Source: Acinetobacter sp. Ac_5812
GTDB taxonomy: Bacteria > Pseudomonadota > Gammaproteobacteria > Pseudomonadales > Moraxellaceae
Direction of reading: 5' to 3'
Length of the DNA: 64,000 nucleotides
Assembly (NCBI RefSeq): GCF_013072695.1
Contig: NZ_LXUK01000001.1
Span: forward strand, 248,001-312,000
Shown: positions 53,455-61,622 of the stretch, in pieces
Layout of the letters: each line of letters opens with the position of its first letter
How positions within the stretch are numbered: position 1 is the first letter of the stretch
The notes under the pieces: model-generated
Databases searched by the model: none
What the model was told of the DNA's origin: nothing
Seen by the model: the letters and a program-made list of their open reading frames with translations, nothing else
Translations under genes and position numbers: made by a program

Positions 53455-54615
53455 ATGGTTAAGTTCAAACTTCAATACCATCGGGTTTTTATTGCCCTGA
53501 GTTTTGCACTCTGCTCTTCGGCATTTGCACAAATTGAATTGATCAATCAAGATCAGATTCTCAATGAGCAGGACAACTTTAAACTGAGCAGTGCCGGCAG
53601 TCTCAGACTGCAAGCCCTGAATTTCGATCAATATCAGCCTTCCAATGCAGGCCAGAAATATCGTCGCAATGGCTATAGCGCAACCAGCAGGATCTATCTC
53701 AATAGCGACTATAAAATTAATGATGATCTGCATTTGATCACGGGTTATCAAAATTTTATTAATCCAGCCAAAATTTTAGATTGGGATGGGCATTATCAAA
53801 ACAATGATGAGCGTCTGACCACAGAACAAGCCTATGCGGGAATCTCGAGCCATCACTACGGCAGCTTAAAATATGGAAAAATTTATAGTCTGTATTACGA
53901 TGTGGTTGGGGCTAAAACCGATCTTTGGGACTACAGTACGCTGGCTCAACCGCAAACATGGAGCCCTTTTGCCTATTTCGATGGGACTCAAGCGGCCAGT
54001 AAGACTTTAAGATATGAGAAGAAAACCAAAAATATTGATTTTTATGCAGCTTATTTATTTGAAGATCACACCAGTCTGAATCAGCTTCGTTATCAACGCA
54101 AATCTGGTCAAGAAGCCGCTGTCGATATTCACTTAAATAAAAACTTAAACTGGGCGATTTCATGGAAACACAACAAAGCTCAGCTGCAATCTGACCATGC
54201 AACATCTAAGCTCTCTCAAGACATGCTTGCGTCCGCCCTGTTCTACTTTGATGGGACATGGATGCTTAGTACAGGTGCAGGCTGGTATAAAAATCTATTG
54301 CCTAACTTTGATGCACTCAATCAAACATCAACTCAATCTGTTGAAAGCCTGTTAGACACGGAGGCTTATGGACTTGAATATTATGCAGGCTATCATGTCG
54401 AGCTTGACCATCATGGCATGAAATACATCCAACCTTATCTGATGGGGAATTATTTAAAATATCGTAGCGGCTATGATTTCTCTCGACGTGACCATGGCAT
54501 TGGCGTGGCGATTCGTTTCAATCACGGTTTTGGCTTTGACTATGAACGCCTGTATACCCAAGACAGCAACCATACACCTGACATGCATTTATTTCGCTTA
54601 CGCTACGAGTGGTAA
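53455..54615 (+). CDS. Outer-membrane porin of the kynurenine cluster
   Basis: About 386 residues. A signal peptide (MVKFKLQYHR, hydrophobic core to SSAFA) is followed by a beta-barrel pattern of alternating hydrophobic residues through to the C-terminal LRYEW (terminal aromatic, the barrel assembly signal). Conserved pieces such as YSATSRIYLNSDYKINDDLH and YAGISSHHYGSLKYGKIYS fit general porins (Porin_4 type). TTG 53449 is also in frame. Twenty-four bases after the hydrolase stop, so cotranscribed; it could admit tryptophan or kynurenine. Confidence 0.82.
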   Translation: MVKFKLQYHRVFIALSFALCSSAFAQIELINQDQILNEQDNFKLSSAGSLRLQALNFDQYQPSNAGQKYRRNGYSATSRIYLNSDYKINDDLHLITGYQNFINPAKILDWDGHYQNNDERLTTEQAYAGISSHHYGSLKYGKIYSLYYDVVGAKTDLWDYSTLAQPQTWSPFAYFDGTQAASKTLRYEKKTKNIDFYAAYLFEDHTSLNQLRYQRKSGQEAAVDIHLNKNLNWAISWKHNKAQLQSDHATSKLSQDMLASALFYFDGTWMLSTGAGWYKNLLPNFDALNQTSTQSVESLLDTEAYGLEYYAGYHVELDHHGMKYIQPYLMGNYLKYRSGYDFSRRDHGIGVAIRFNHGFGFDYERLYTQDSNHTPDMHLFRLRYEW

Positions 54616-54958
54616 TCACGAAATTTAATTCACTCATATGGGCTAAACGTTTTGAGTCTCATTACACATACCAAGTGATCTAAACGTTTTGCCACTGAAT
54701 TTCTATTTTAAGTAAAATCAATCATATTTCACTTGGGTTATGCGCTTGCTTTTCCACACTTGAATGCATTTAAAAATCGAAAAATTCTATTCTAAATATA
54801 TAAATTATCAATTTTACAAATTACTTTCCAGAGAACATAATTTAAGCATACAGAGATTGCAGAATTTACCCCCTAACCCTCTAGGATGTTTTCTCCCCCA
54901 AGCTAAACATCCTTTCTCAGCCCAGCTTTCCCCAAAAGCTGGGTCTTTTTTTGCGTAT
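54616..54958. other. Convergent intergenic stretch
   Basis: AT-rich, no credible ORF, one terminator at 54921-54951. Confidence 0.5.
54921..54953 (+). terminator. Intrinsic terminator after the porin gene
   Basis: CCCAGCTTT (54921-54929) pairs with AAAGCTGGG (54935-54943), followed by TCTTTTTTT on the plus strand. It ends transcripts from the kynurenine cluster about 300 bases past the porin stop, and lies next to the blaOXA stop. Confidence 0.8.
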
Positions 54959-55801
54959 TTAATGGGCTAACAACCCCAACTGTTGCAAGGCTTGATACAC
55001 AATCACTTTGCGTGCATCTGCATGTTCAGGCTGACTCATTTGCATATTCAGTGAGAAGGCAGTGATCTTACCATTTGGCTGTTCAATCCAGCCTGTCCAC
55101 CATCCCACTTGCGGGCTAACATCCATGCCCCAACCACTTTTGGCATAGATTTTGGTTCCCTGAATTTGATCCACCAATAACATCGCTTTGACTTGTTGCT
55201 GGGTCGGCTGGTCAAAGGGCAGTTTTTGTTTTGCCAACGCATAGGCAAAGCGAACTTCTTCTATGGGGGTAATTTTTAATGGGCCAACTAACCAGAAATT
55301 ATCGACTTGTGTCCCAATATTTTTATTGCCATAACCCACGCGCTTCACTTCACGGGTCATCAGTTCCAGACCAATACGTCGCGCCAGTTCTTGATAAACG
55401 GGTACCGCCGATGCCTGCATCGCCTCAGCTAAGCTTAAATCTTTTTCCCAACTACTGAATGCCCGCTTTTTGCCATCCCATTTAAACACTTCATCTGATG
55501 TAGTCTTATGATGTTGTATCCCAATCAAGGCATTCAACATTTTAAAAGTTGAAGCAGGGATATAGCGCTGTTCTGCACGATCAAGATCATTGCCATAGCT
55601 GTGAATTTTCTTGCCATCATAAATCACCAAAACACCACTGGTTTGGGCACTCTGGAATAAACTTGAGATCTGCTGCTGCTCATTTTTTTGTGTCGAGAGC
55701 TGTTGTTTTTGTTGGCTAAAATTTTGACAAGCGGCCATGGGAATTGCAAAAAAGATGGCTGTAAAAAGGGCCAGACCTTTTAATTTTTTCGACATCATCA
55801 T
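54959..55801 (-). CDS. blaOXA: Class D (OXA-type) beta-lactamase
   Basis: About 280 residues from the ATG at 55801 (ATGs at 55798 and 55795 equally possible); the frame continues upstream to 55897 but that part is not a normal OXA N-terminus. The signal ends in a lipobox-like MAAC (residue 25). Class D motifs are complete: STFK (84-87), SAV (131-133), YGN (157-159), KSG (221-223), then WWTGW. The serine enzyme hydrolyses penicillins and, in many intrinsic Acinetobacter OXA types, carbapenems weakly. No insertion sequence is upstream; a strong terminator at 55896-55928 isolates it, so expression depends on a short local promoter. Confidence 0.95.
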   Translation of the reverse strand: MMMSKKLKGLALFTAIFFAIPMAACQNFSQQKQQLSTQKNEQQQISSLFQSAQTSGVLVIYDGKKIHSYGNDLDRAEQRYIPASTFKMLNALIGIQHHKTTSDEVFKWDGKKRAFSSWEKDLSLAEAMQASAVPVYQELARRIGLELMTREVKRVGYGNKNIGTQVDNFWLVGPLKITPIEEVRFAYALAKQKLPFDQPTQQQVKAMLLVDQIQGTKIYAKSGWGMDVSPQVGWWTGWIEQPNGKITAFSLNMQMSQPEHADARKVIVYQALQQLGLLAH

Positions 55802-56459
55802 AAAGCTGGAAAAGTAGAATAATCTGTCACTATAAGTGTTTTGTCGCTGTTGTTCTGTAGTGTTATTTTCATCAATACTTTGTAAAAAAACAGACAAAAA
55901 AAAGCTCAGCCTTGGGGAAAGCCGAGCTAGTAAAACGATGATGTAAAAACATCAAAAAACTCAAAAGAAAATGTTATGAGATATTTAAATGCAAATTAGA
56001 TATCCCTTGCTTTGCATTATGTGAATTAGCTCTCACAAAGTAAAGTTGATTAAATAGATCGGGTTTATCGTTACAATCGATTTTGTTGATTGTTCATTTA
56101 AAATCAGATTTATTTGATGCTTTTGGTTTATATTAATGCACAGTCAATAATATGAAATTATGCAAAGCAGGTCTCATAAAAACAGTAGAACAATATTTCA
56201 ATACACACTTTTATCGTCAAAATTATGACAATAACAAGAATGATTTAAATGAAAAAACCGATTACAACAATTGAATAAACCAATTGAAATATTTACGGAT
56301 GACATTCTTATGACATCACTTATCTTGTTAAAAAATAAACTTATCTATTTGTTAGATATATATTTTATAAAAGGTTGACAGCGTTTTTCTTAATTGTTCA
56401 TTTATTATACACCGCCTGATCGGTATTTGTTCATTTATCGGAAGCTCAAATTTATTACA
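55802..56459. other. Intergenic region between blaOXA and omp33-36
   Basis: Contains the blaOXA promoter (a -10-like TATAGT on the minus strand near 55830), the terminator at 55896-55928, and about 550 AT-rich bases with no ORF. A -35-like TTGACG (minus strand, 56215-56220) exists but its -10 partner is only four of six matches. Confidence 0.4.
55896..55928 (-). terminator. Minus-strand terminator upstream of blaOXA
   Basis: On the minus strand AGCTCGGCTTT and AAGGCTGAGCT pair over all 11 bases (two G-U), with four C in the loop, then eight T. On the plus strand two positions mismatch, so it is selected for the minus strand. No minus-strand gene is known upstream. Confidence 0.75.
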
Positions 56460-56487
56460 TTGACTTCATACTTTGTTACAATACAAT
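56460..56487 (+). promoter_or_regulatory. Promoter of omp33-36
   Basis: TTGACT (56460-56465), a 16-base spacer and TACAAT (56482-56487). Initiation near 56494 gives a 37-base leader. The ATG at 56486 lies inside the -10 box, which excludes it as the translation start. Confidence 0.65.
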
Positions 56488-56530
56488 GGCTCCAACTTTA
56501 CTCTTTATTGTTTTAAAGCTGGAAATTATT

Positions 56531-57430
56531 ATGAAAAAACTCGGTTTAGCCACTGCTTTAGTTTTAGCCATGACCGGTGCTCACGCATACCAAGTAGAAG
56601 TTCAAGGTCAGTCTGAATTCATCGACGCAAAAAGCAACAATGACAAAGACTTCACTGGTGCTGCTCAAGGTACTTACTACTTCAAAAATGTAGATGCTTC
56701 TAAAGGTCCTTTAGCTGAAGCTGCATTCTTAAATCAAGCATCTAATGTTTCTGTAGCTTATAGCTTTGCAGAATTAAGCGGTGACGAAGTTGCAACTGTT
56801 AAGAACAATTCTTTCGGTGCAAAAGGTGAAGCTTACCTTCCAACTCCTTACTTACCTGTGTATACAAGTGCTGCATACAGCCACTCACAAACTAAGTCCG
56901 AAGGTAAAAAAAATAATGGTGACCGTTTCGCATTAGAAGTCGGTACGATGCTTACTCCTAATTTCTTAGTTGCTGTTGGTTATACGAACATTGCTGATCA
57001 ATTTGCTTTAGACGCAAACAGCGTCCTTTCAAATGGTATTGCTAAATCAGTCGCTCAACCATTAGTTATCGGTGAAGACCAAGATGCGATCACTGCACGT
57101 ACTAAATACGTAGGTAACATCGATGGTACAAACATGGCTGTAGGTTTTGAAGCTGGCCTTGTTTACGGTGACTTCCAAGCATACGAATTGAAAACTGACG
57201 TATATGTGACTCCTAAGTTAAGCGTTGGTGCTTCTTATGCTGAAGCGAATTTCAGCTCTAACCCAGCAAATGAAGACAACTTCTCTGCAATCAATTCTGC
57301 TTGGGGTGCAAACGTAAACTACTTCATTACTCCAGCAATTGCTGTAGGCGCAACTTATGTTAACGCAAATGCGAAACATGAAAGCACTGATACACAAACT
57401 ATCGGCTTAAACGCGAAGTTCCGTTTCTAA
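56531..57430 (+). CDS. Omp33-36 type outer-membrane porin
   Basis: About 299 residues starting MKKLGLATALVLAMTGAHA, a signal peptide cleaved before YQVEVQGQSEF. The mature chain is a beta-barrel (alternating pattern; repeated strand starts FEAGLVYGDFQAYELKTD, KLSVGASYAEANF) that ends in NAKFRF with a terminal Phe. The N-terminus matches the Acinetobacter Omp33-36 porin, a water/solute channel whose loss is linked to carbapenem resistance. The start is fixed by GGAAAT 4-9 bases upstream. Strong promoter and terminator fit high expression. Confidence 0.9.
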   Translation: MKKLGLATALVLAMTGAHAYQVEVQGQSEFIDAKSNNDKDFTGAAQGTYYFKNVDASKGPLAEAAFLNQASNVSVAYSFAELSGDEVATVKNNSFGAKGEAYLPTPYLPVYTSAAYSHSQTKSEGKKNNGDRFALEVGTMLTPNFLVAVGYTNIADQFALDANSVLSNGIAKSVAQPLVIGEDQDAITARTKYVGNIDGTNMAVGFEAGLVYGDFQAYELKTDVYVTPKLSVGASYAEANFSSNPANEDNFSAINSAWGANVNYFITPAIAVGATYVNANAKHESTDTQTIGLNAKFRF

Positions 57431-57470
57431 TATTGGATTTGGGTTCTACATAGAACATCTCATTCATCAT

Positions 57471-57500
57471 AAAAAACCAGTTCTTAGGAACTGGTTTTTT
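57471..57500. terminator. Intrinsic terminator after omp33-36
   Basis: AAAAAACCAGTTC (57471-57483) and GAACTGGTTTTTT (57488-57500), perfect stem with a TTAG loop. It serves both strands. Confidence 0.88.
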
Positions 57501-57550
57501 ATGATCTCGTATTCTACAAAATGAGAAATGGGCTTTCTCATTGCAATACA

Positions 57551-58201
57551 TTACATCTTTTTATCTTCAATATTTAAGGCACTAATCGCCAAGACCGCCT
57601 GAGTACGATTTTGTACCCCCAGTTTACGGAAAATTGCGGTGACATGTGCTTTGATTGTGGCTTCTGAAACTTCTAATTCATAAGCAATTTGCTTATTCAA
57701 TAAACCTTCGGCCACCATCATCAATACGCGGAACTGCTGTGGCGTGAGTGATTGTAAACGTTCGGCTAAAGCGGTTTCATCTGCTGCACGCGGATCAAAG
57801 CCTGCATGAGTCGGTAAGTTCGGTGGTAACCAGATCTCACCTTCCAAAACATGCTTAATCGCTTCACCAATATGGCTTGGATGTGAGGATTTTGGAATAT
57901 AGCCCATTGCCCCATGTGCAATCGCACGCTGAATAATTGAAACTTCTTCATGTGCTGAGACCACAATAATCGGAATTGCAGGGTATTGTGCGCGCACATA
58001 CACCAAAGCAGAGAAACCCGACGCACCCGGAAGATTCAAATCCAGCAATACCAGATCAGGCTCTGCACCATGCTCTAAACGTGCATAGAATTCATCTACA
58101 TCTGCAGTCTCTTGGATCTGCGCCTGAGGCAAACTATAACGAACCGCTTGAATCAAAGCATGTCTAAATAAAGGATGGTCGTCTACAATTAAAATATTCA
58201 T
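57551..58201 (-). CDS. NarL/FixJ-type response regulator
   Basis: A 216-residue protein. Receiver: NILIVDDHPLFRHAL (acid pocket Asp), VLLDLNLPGASGF (phospho-Asp near 54), IPIIVVSAHEE (switch). LuxR-type helix-turn-helix at the C-terminus: LTPQQFRVLMMVAEGLLNKQ and SEATIKAHVTAIFRKLGV. No kinase gene is adjacent. Orphan regulators of this type (ErdR/AgmR-like) control acs and ethanol or acetate use in related bacteria, and acs lies 3.4 kb away, so such a link is possible but only inferred. Confidence 0.9.
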   Translation of the reverse strand: MNILIVDDHPLFRHALIQAVRYSLPQAQIQETADVDEFYARLEHGAEPDLVLLDLNLPGASGFSALVYVRAQYPAIPIIVVSAHEEVSIIQRAIAHGAMGYIPKSSHPSHIGEAIKHVLEGEIWLPPNLPTHAGFDPRAADETALAERLQSLTPQQFRVLMMVAEGLLNKQIAYELEVSEATIKAHVTAIFRKLGVQNRTQAVLAISALNIEDKKM

Positions 58202-58550
58202 AAGCGCTTAAGCTATCTGCAAGTACGTCACTGTACGATGTTTATTTAAATTCAATCCGCTTAAGCCTATTTTCAATTCAAGGCTAGGTCAAGCACAAGG
58301 TACGATTTATTTCCTTTTCCCGCAAAATAAATCAAATATTGATATAACTTGATTAAAATCATCTTTGCATAAAACAGATTCAAAAATCTTGAATAGAAAC
58401 AGAAAATTAACGACCTAAAATTTGATATTTATTGTGATTTATCGACATATCTTTAAAAAAGATAAGCTTGCAGCATTTCCTTATTTTACAGCTTGGCATG
58501 CGGTGTAGATAAATAAATAGCAATTCGAAATGATCTTTTAGGCCGTTATT
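58202..58550. other. Upstream region of msuE
   Basis: About 350 AT-rich bases between divergent genes. I see no ORF, terminator or convincing sigma54 site; a TGGCAT near 58494 is only a partial match to one. Confidence 0.4.
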
Positions 58551-59291
58551 ATGTCCAATCACAATACCCTCTCAACTCCCCTTAATATTGTTGCCGTATC
58601 TGGTGGTTTAAATAGTCCCTCAAAAACAGAAAGTTTAGTTCAGGCGATTCTGGATGAGCTTTCTGAAGCGATTAATATCAAAGTGCATTTCGTCAAGCTC
58701 AGTGAAATTGGACCTTTATTGGGTGGGGCCATTTATCGTAATCAGCTGCCACAACGCGTACAAGATGATCTCGCAGCGGTAGAAGCAGCAGATGCACTGA
58801 TTGTCGGCACCCCAGTTTATCGTGCTTCATTTACAGGTTTATTTAAACACTTTTTTGATTTTGTTGAACAGACGGCTTTGGTCGATGTACCCGTCCTACT
58901 GGCGGCTTCTGGTGGCAGTGACCGTCATGCACTGGTCCTAGAACATCAATTACGCCCTTTATTCAGTTTCTTCCAAGCACAAACCTTACCGATTGGGGTC
59001 TATGCCACTGATCGTGATTTCACGCCTGAATATACGGTTAAAAGCGAGCAATTGTCTGATCGCGTGACCTTAGCCGTGGCACGTGCCTTACCCATTTTAG
59101 AATGGGCACCAGCCAAAGGCCAACGTGCAGCGGCCATCAAAACCAAAACTGAGCAAGCCAATCAGAATCTCGGTATCAACAAACAGATTGAACAAGCAGA
59201 AGTCTTACCATCTGCGGCAGTACCCAATCTGGATGCAGCTGAGTCTCGCTTACACCCGAAGTCAGCCAAGAATTTAACCCACGTCGCATAA
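58551..59291 (+). CDS. msuE: NAD(P)H-dependent FMN reductase
   Basis: A 246-residue flavodoxin-like reductase. LNIVAVSGGLNSPSKTES is the FMN phosphate loop, and LIVGTPVYRASFTGLFKHFFDF the second flavin contact. The C-terminal extension (about 180-246) is Ala/Gln-rich. It supplies reduced FMN to the monooxygenase SfnG encoded 28 bases downstream. It corresponds to MsuE in organosulfur clusters. Regulated probably by sulfur starvation, but no regulator gene is adjacent. Confidence 0.85.
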   Translation: MSNHNTLSTPLNIVAVSGGLNSPSKTESLVQAILDELSEAINIKVHFVKLSEIGPLLGGAIYRNQLPQRVQDDLAAVEAADALIVGTPVYRASFTGLFKHFFDFVEQTALVDVPVLLAASGGSDRHALVLEHQLRPLFSFFQAQTLPIGVYATDRDFTPEYTVKSEQLSDRVTLAVARALPILEWAPAKGQRAAAIKTKTEQANQNLGINKQIEQAEVLPSAAVPNLDAAESRLHPKSAKNLTHVA

Positions 59292-59318
59292 ACCATATCT
59301 GTTATGGAGGATACAACG

Positions 59319-60425
59319 ATGACAATAACAGCATCCGCAATTAAATTTGCCTACTGGGTTCCCAATGTGAGTGGCGGTCTCGTTGTAAGCAACATTGAAC
59401 AACGTACTGACTGGAGCTATGACTATAATGTGCGCTTAGCACAAGCAGCGGAACGAAGCGGCTTTGAATATGCCCTCACCCAAATCCGTTTTACCGCGGG
59501 CTATGGCGCAGAAAACCAACATGAATCGGTCAGTTTTAGCCATGCGTTATTAGCAAAGACCGAAAAACTCAAAGTCATTGCGGCGATCCTACCTGGCCCT
59601 TGGAAGCCTGTACTCGCGGCTAAACAGCTGGCAACCATTGACTACCTCAGCCAAGGGCGTATTGCGATTAATGTGGTCAGCGGCTGGTTCCGTGGCGAAT
59701 TTGATGCGATTGGCGAACCTTGGCCTGAGCATGATGAACGTTATGTTCGTTCCGAAGAATTTATTCGTACCCTCAAAGGTATCTGGACAACTGACAATTA
59801 CAGCTTTGACGGCAAATATTATCAATTCCAGAATTACACGCTTAAACCGAAACCTTTGCAAAAACCTTATATCGAAGTGTTTCAAGGCGGCAGTTCCCGT
59901 GCCGCACGCGATATGGCTGCACGTGTATCGGACTGGTATTTTACCAATGGCAATAGCGTTGAAGAAATCAAAAAGCAAGTTGATGATGTCCGCAGCAAAG
60001 CAAAGTTAGCCAATCGACAAGTCAAGATTGGGGTCAATGCTTTTATTATCGCACGTGATACTGAGGAAGAAGCCAAAGCAGTCCTGAATGAAATCATTGC
60101 TCAAGCCAATGTCGAAGCGGTGAATGCCTTCGGTGATGCGACTCGTGAAGCAGGTGCAGCAGCCCCTGAGCGTGAGGGCAATTGGGCAAAATCGACCTTT
60201 GATGATCTGGTGCAATATAACGATGGCTTTAAAACCAATCTGATCGGGACGCCACAGCAAATTGCAGAACGCATTGTGGCCCTAAAAAATGTCGGGGTAG
60301 ATTTGGTTCTTTCTGGTTTTCTGCATTTCATTGAGGAGGTTGAATATTTTGGAGAAAAAGTTCTACCGCTGGTCCGTCAACTTGAACAACAACAGGAGCA
60401 TCATCTCGCAGCAAAATCAGCGTAG
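59319..60425 (+). CDS. sfnG: Dimethylsulfone monooxygenase
   Basis: About 368 residues. A bacterial luciferase-like TIM barrel: IKFAYWVPNVSGGLVVSN at the start, EYALTQIRFTAGYG, LKVIAAILPGPWKPVLAAKQ, and INVVSGWFRGEFDAIGE (flavin site) match SfnG, which oxidises dimethylsulfone to methanesulfinate with reduced FMN. The ATG at 59304 is in frame but sits on the ribosome site GGAGG; 59319 is preferred. It makes an operon with msuE. Confidence 0.9.
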   Translation: MTITASAIKFAYWVPNVSGGLVVSNIEQRTDWSYDYNVRLAQAAERSGFEYALTQIRFTAGYGAENQHESVSFSHALLAKTEKLKVIAAILPGPWKPVLAAKQLATIDYLSQGRIAINVVSGWFRGEFDAIGEPWPEHDERYVRSEEFIRTLKGIWTTDNYSFDGKYYQFQNYTLKPKPLQKPYIEVFQGGSSRAARDMAARVSDWYFTNGNSVEEIKKQVDDVRSKAKLANRQVKIGVNAFIIARDTEEEAKAVLNEIIAQANVEAVNAFGDATREAGAAAPEREGNWAKSTFDDLVQYNDGFKTNLIGTPQQIAERIVALKNVGVDLVLSGFLHFIEEVEYFGEKVLPLVRQLEQQQEHHLAAKSA

Positions 60426-60471
60426 TTTTCAGCATTAAATAAGAAGAAAAACAAAAGAAATGGCAAATACT

Positions 60472-60498
60472 CCCCAAGGCTCGGCTTGGGGCTTTTTT
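60472..60498 (+). terminator. Intrinsic terminator after sfnG
   Basis: CCCCAAG (60472-60478) pairs with CTTGGGG (60485-60491), then CTTTTTTT. Confidence 0.85.
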
Positions 60499-60502
60499 TA
60501 TT

Positions 60503-60916
60503 TTAACGGGTCTCAATTTCTCGCATGACGGTTTCAACCGAATAACGGCACCACTGCGACAGCTGCTCAATAAATTCATTCAATTGTGATGGGTTAAAGT
60601 GGCTGACAATCATATAACAGGCATTACCGAGAATTTTAAAACATTCATCTACCTGCTCATATTGTTTGACCAAACGCTCAACCTCAATAAAAGCTTGCTG
60701 ATCATTCATAAACAATTGGATGAATTGTTGATGTTCATATTTTATCGCGATGGTGTAATTTTTGATAATGCCTGCATCCATTAACTGTGCAATACGAGCA
60801 CCCACTGCCTGCCCAGTACGATGCACGCACTGTCCAATTTCTTTATGGCTTAAACGCGAATCTTGTTTCAGCAATTCAATAATTTTTAGATCAATCGGAT
60901 CAAGTTCAATATTCAT
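60503..60916 (-). CDS. Lrp/AsnC-family regulator
   Basis: A 137-residue protein starting MNIELDPIDLKIIELLKQDS. Helix-turn-helix HKEIGQCVHRTGQAVGARI, then the RAM-like domain (VDECFKILGNACYMIVSHFN). Divergent from the cysteine hydrolase gene (104 bases between), its likely target. Confidence 0.85.
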   Translation of the reverse strand: MNIELDPIDLKIIELLKQDSRLSHKEIGQCVHRTGQAVGARIAQLMDAGIIKNYTIAIKYEHQQFIQLFMNDQQAFIEVERLVKQYEQVDECFKILGNACYMIVSHFNPSQLNEFIEQLSQWCRYSVETVMREIETR

Positions 60917-61020
60917 TTTTCATTAGGAAAGAAAACCAGCAACAATGCTTTCATCTGAATATAGCCGATTTCTGCGTTTCACCCTACTCTTGTTTTATCT
61001 TAACGCTGGAAGAAAAAGTG

Positions 61021-61563
61021 ATGAAACAAGCCTTACTGATTATTGATGTGCAAAACGATTATTTTAAAAATGGCAAAATGGAATTGGTCAATCCAGAGCT
61101 TGCTCTGCAATATACCAACCAATTAGAAGATCATTTTATCCAAAACAATTTACCGATTATTTATATTCAACACGTAAATCCGACTTCTGCCAGTTTCTTT
61201 CAGGAAAATACCGTAGGTGTTGAATTACATCCACAACTGAAAGTGACCGAGAACTCAATCATTGTTGAAAAACATTTTCCCAATAGCTTTCTGGAAACCA
61301 ATCTTCAAGCGTTGTTACAGCAGCATCAAGTTGAGCAGTTAGTGATAACTGGCATGATGACCCATGTCTGTATTGATTCGGGTACACGTGCAGCCAAAGA
61401 ACTCGGGTATCAAGCTATTGTGATTGCAGATGCCACGGCAACCCGTGATCTCGAACATGCGGGTAAAACCGTCAAAGCAGCAGATGTGCAAACGGCGTTC
61501 TTATCTGCACTGGGTTTCTTCGCCACTGTACAAAACACGGCAGATTTTTTGGCGCACAATTAA
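61021..61563 (+). CDS. Isochorismatase-like cysteine hydrolase
   Basis: A 180-residue protein. ALLIIDVQNDYFKNGKME carries the catalytic Asp, IIVEKHFPNSF the Lys, and VITGMMTHVCIDSGTRAA the Cys (about residue 117). It resembles nicotinamidase-like or YecD-like hydrolases; substrate unknown. GTG at 61018 is possible, but the ATG at 61021 is better spaced from GGAAG. Divergent from an Lrp regulator. Distinct from the YcaC-type pair at 33-36 kb. Confidence 0.85.
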   Translation: MKQALLIIDVQNDYFKNGKMELVNPELALQYTNQLEDHFIQNNLPIIYIQHVNPTSASFFQENTVGVELHPQLKVTENSIIVEKHFPNSFLETNLQALLQQHQVEQLVITGMMTHVCIDSGTRAAKELGYQAIVIADATATRDLEHAGKTVKAADVQTAFLSALGFFATVQNTADFLAHN

Positions 61564-61578
61564 ATAATACAGATAAAA

Positions 61579-61606
61579 AAAAGAGCGTTCCATCGAACGC
61601 TCTTTT
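61579..61606. terminator. Bidirectional terminator
   Basis: AAAAGAGCGTTC (61579-61590) and GAACGCTCTTTT (61595-61606), CATC loop; between converging hydrolase and acs genes. Confidence 0.88.
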
Positions 61607-61622
61607 CACATTTGCATCGGGT

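Noticed and set aside
58490..58510. Sigma54 promoter before msuE
   Set aside because: TGGCAT is present but the TTGC half at the right spacing is missing.
59589..60331. Minus-strand ORFs across sfnG
   Set aside because: Shadows of the coding strand; sfnG motifs occupy the plus frame.
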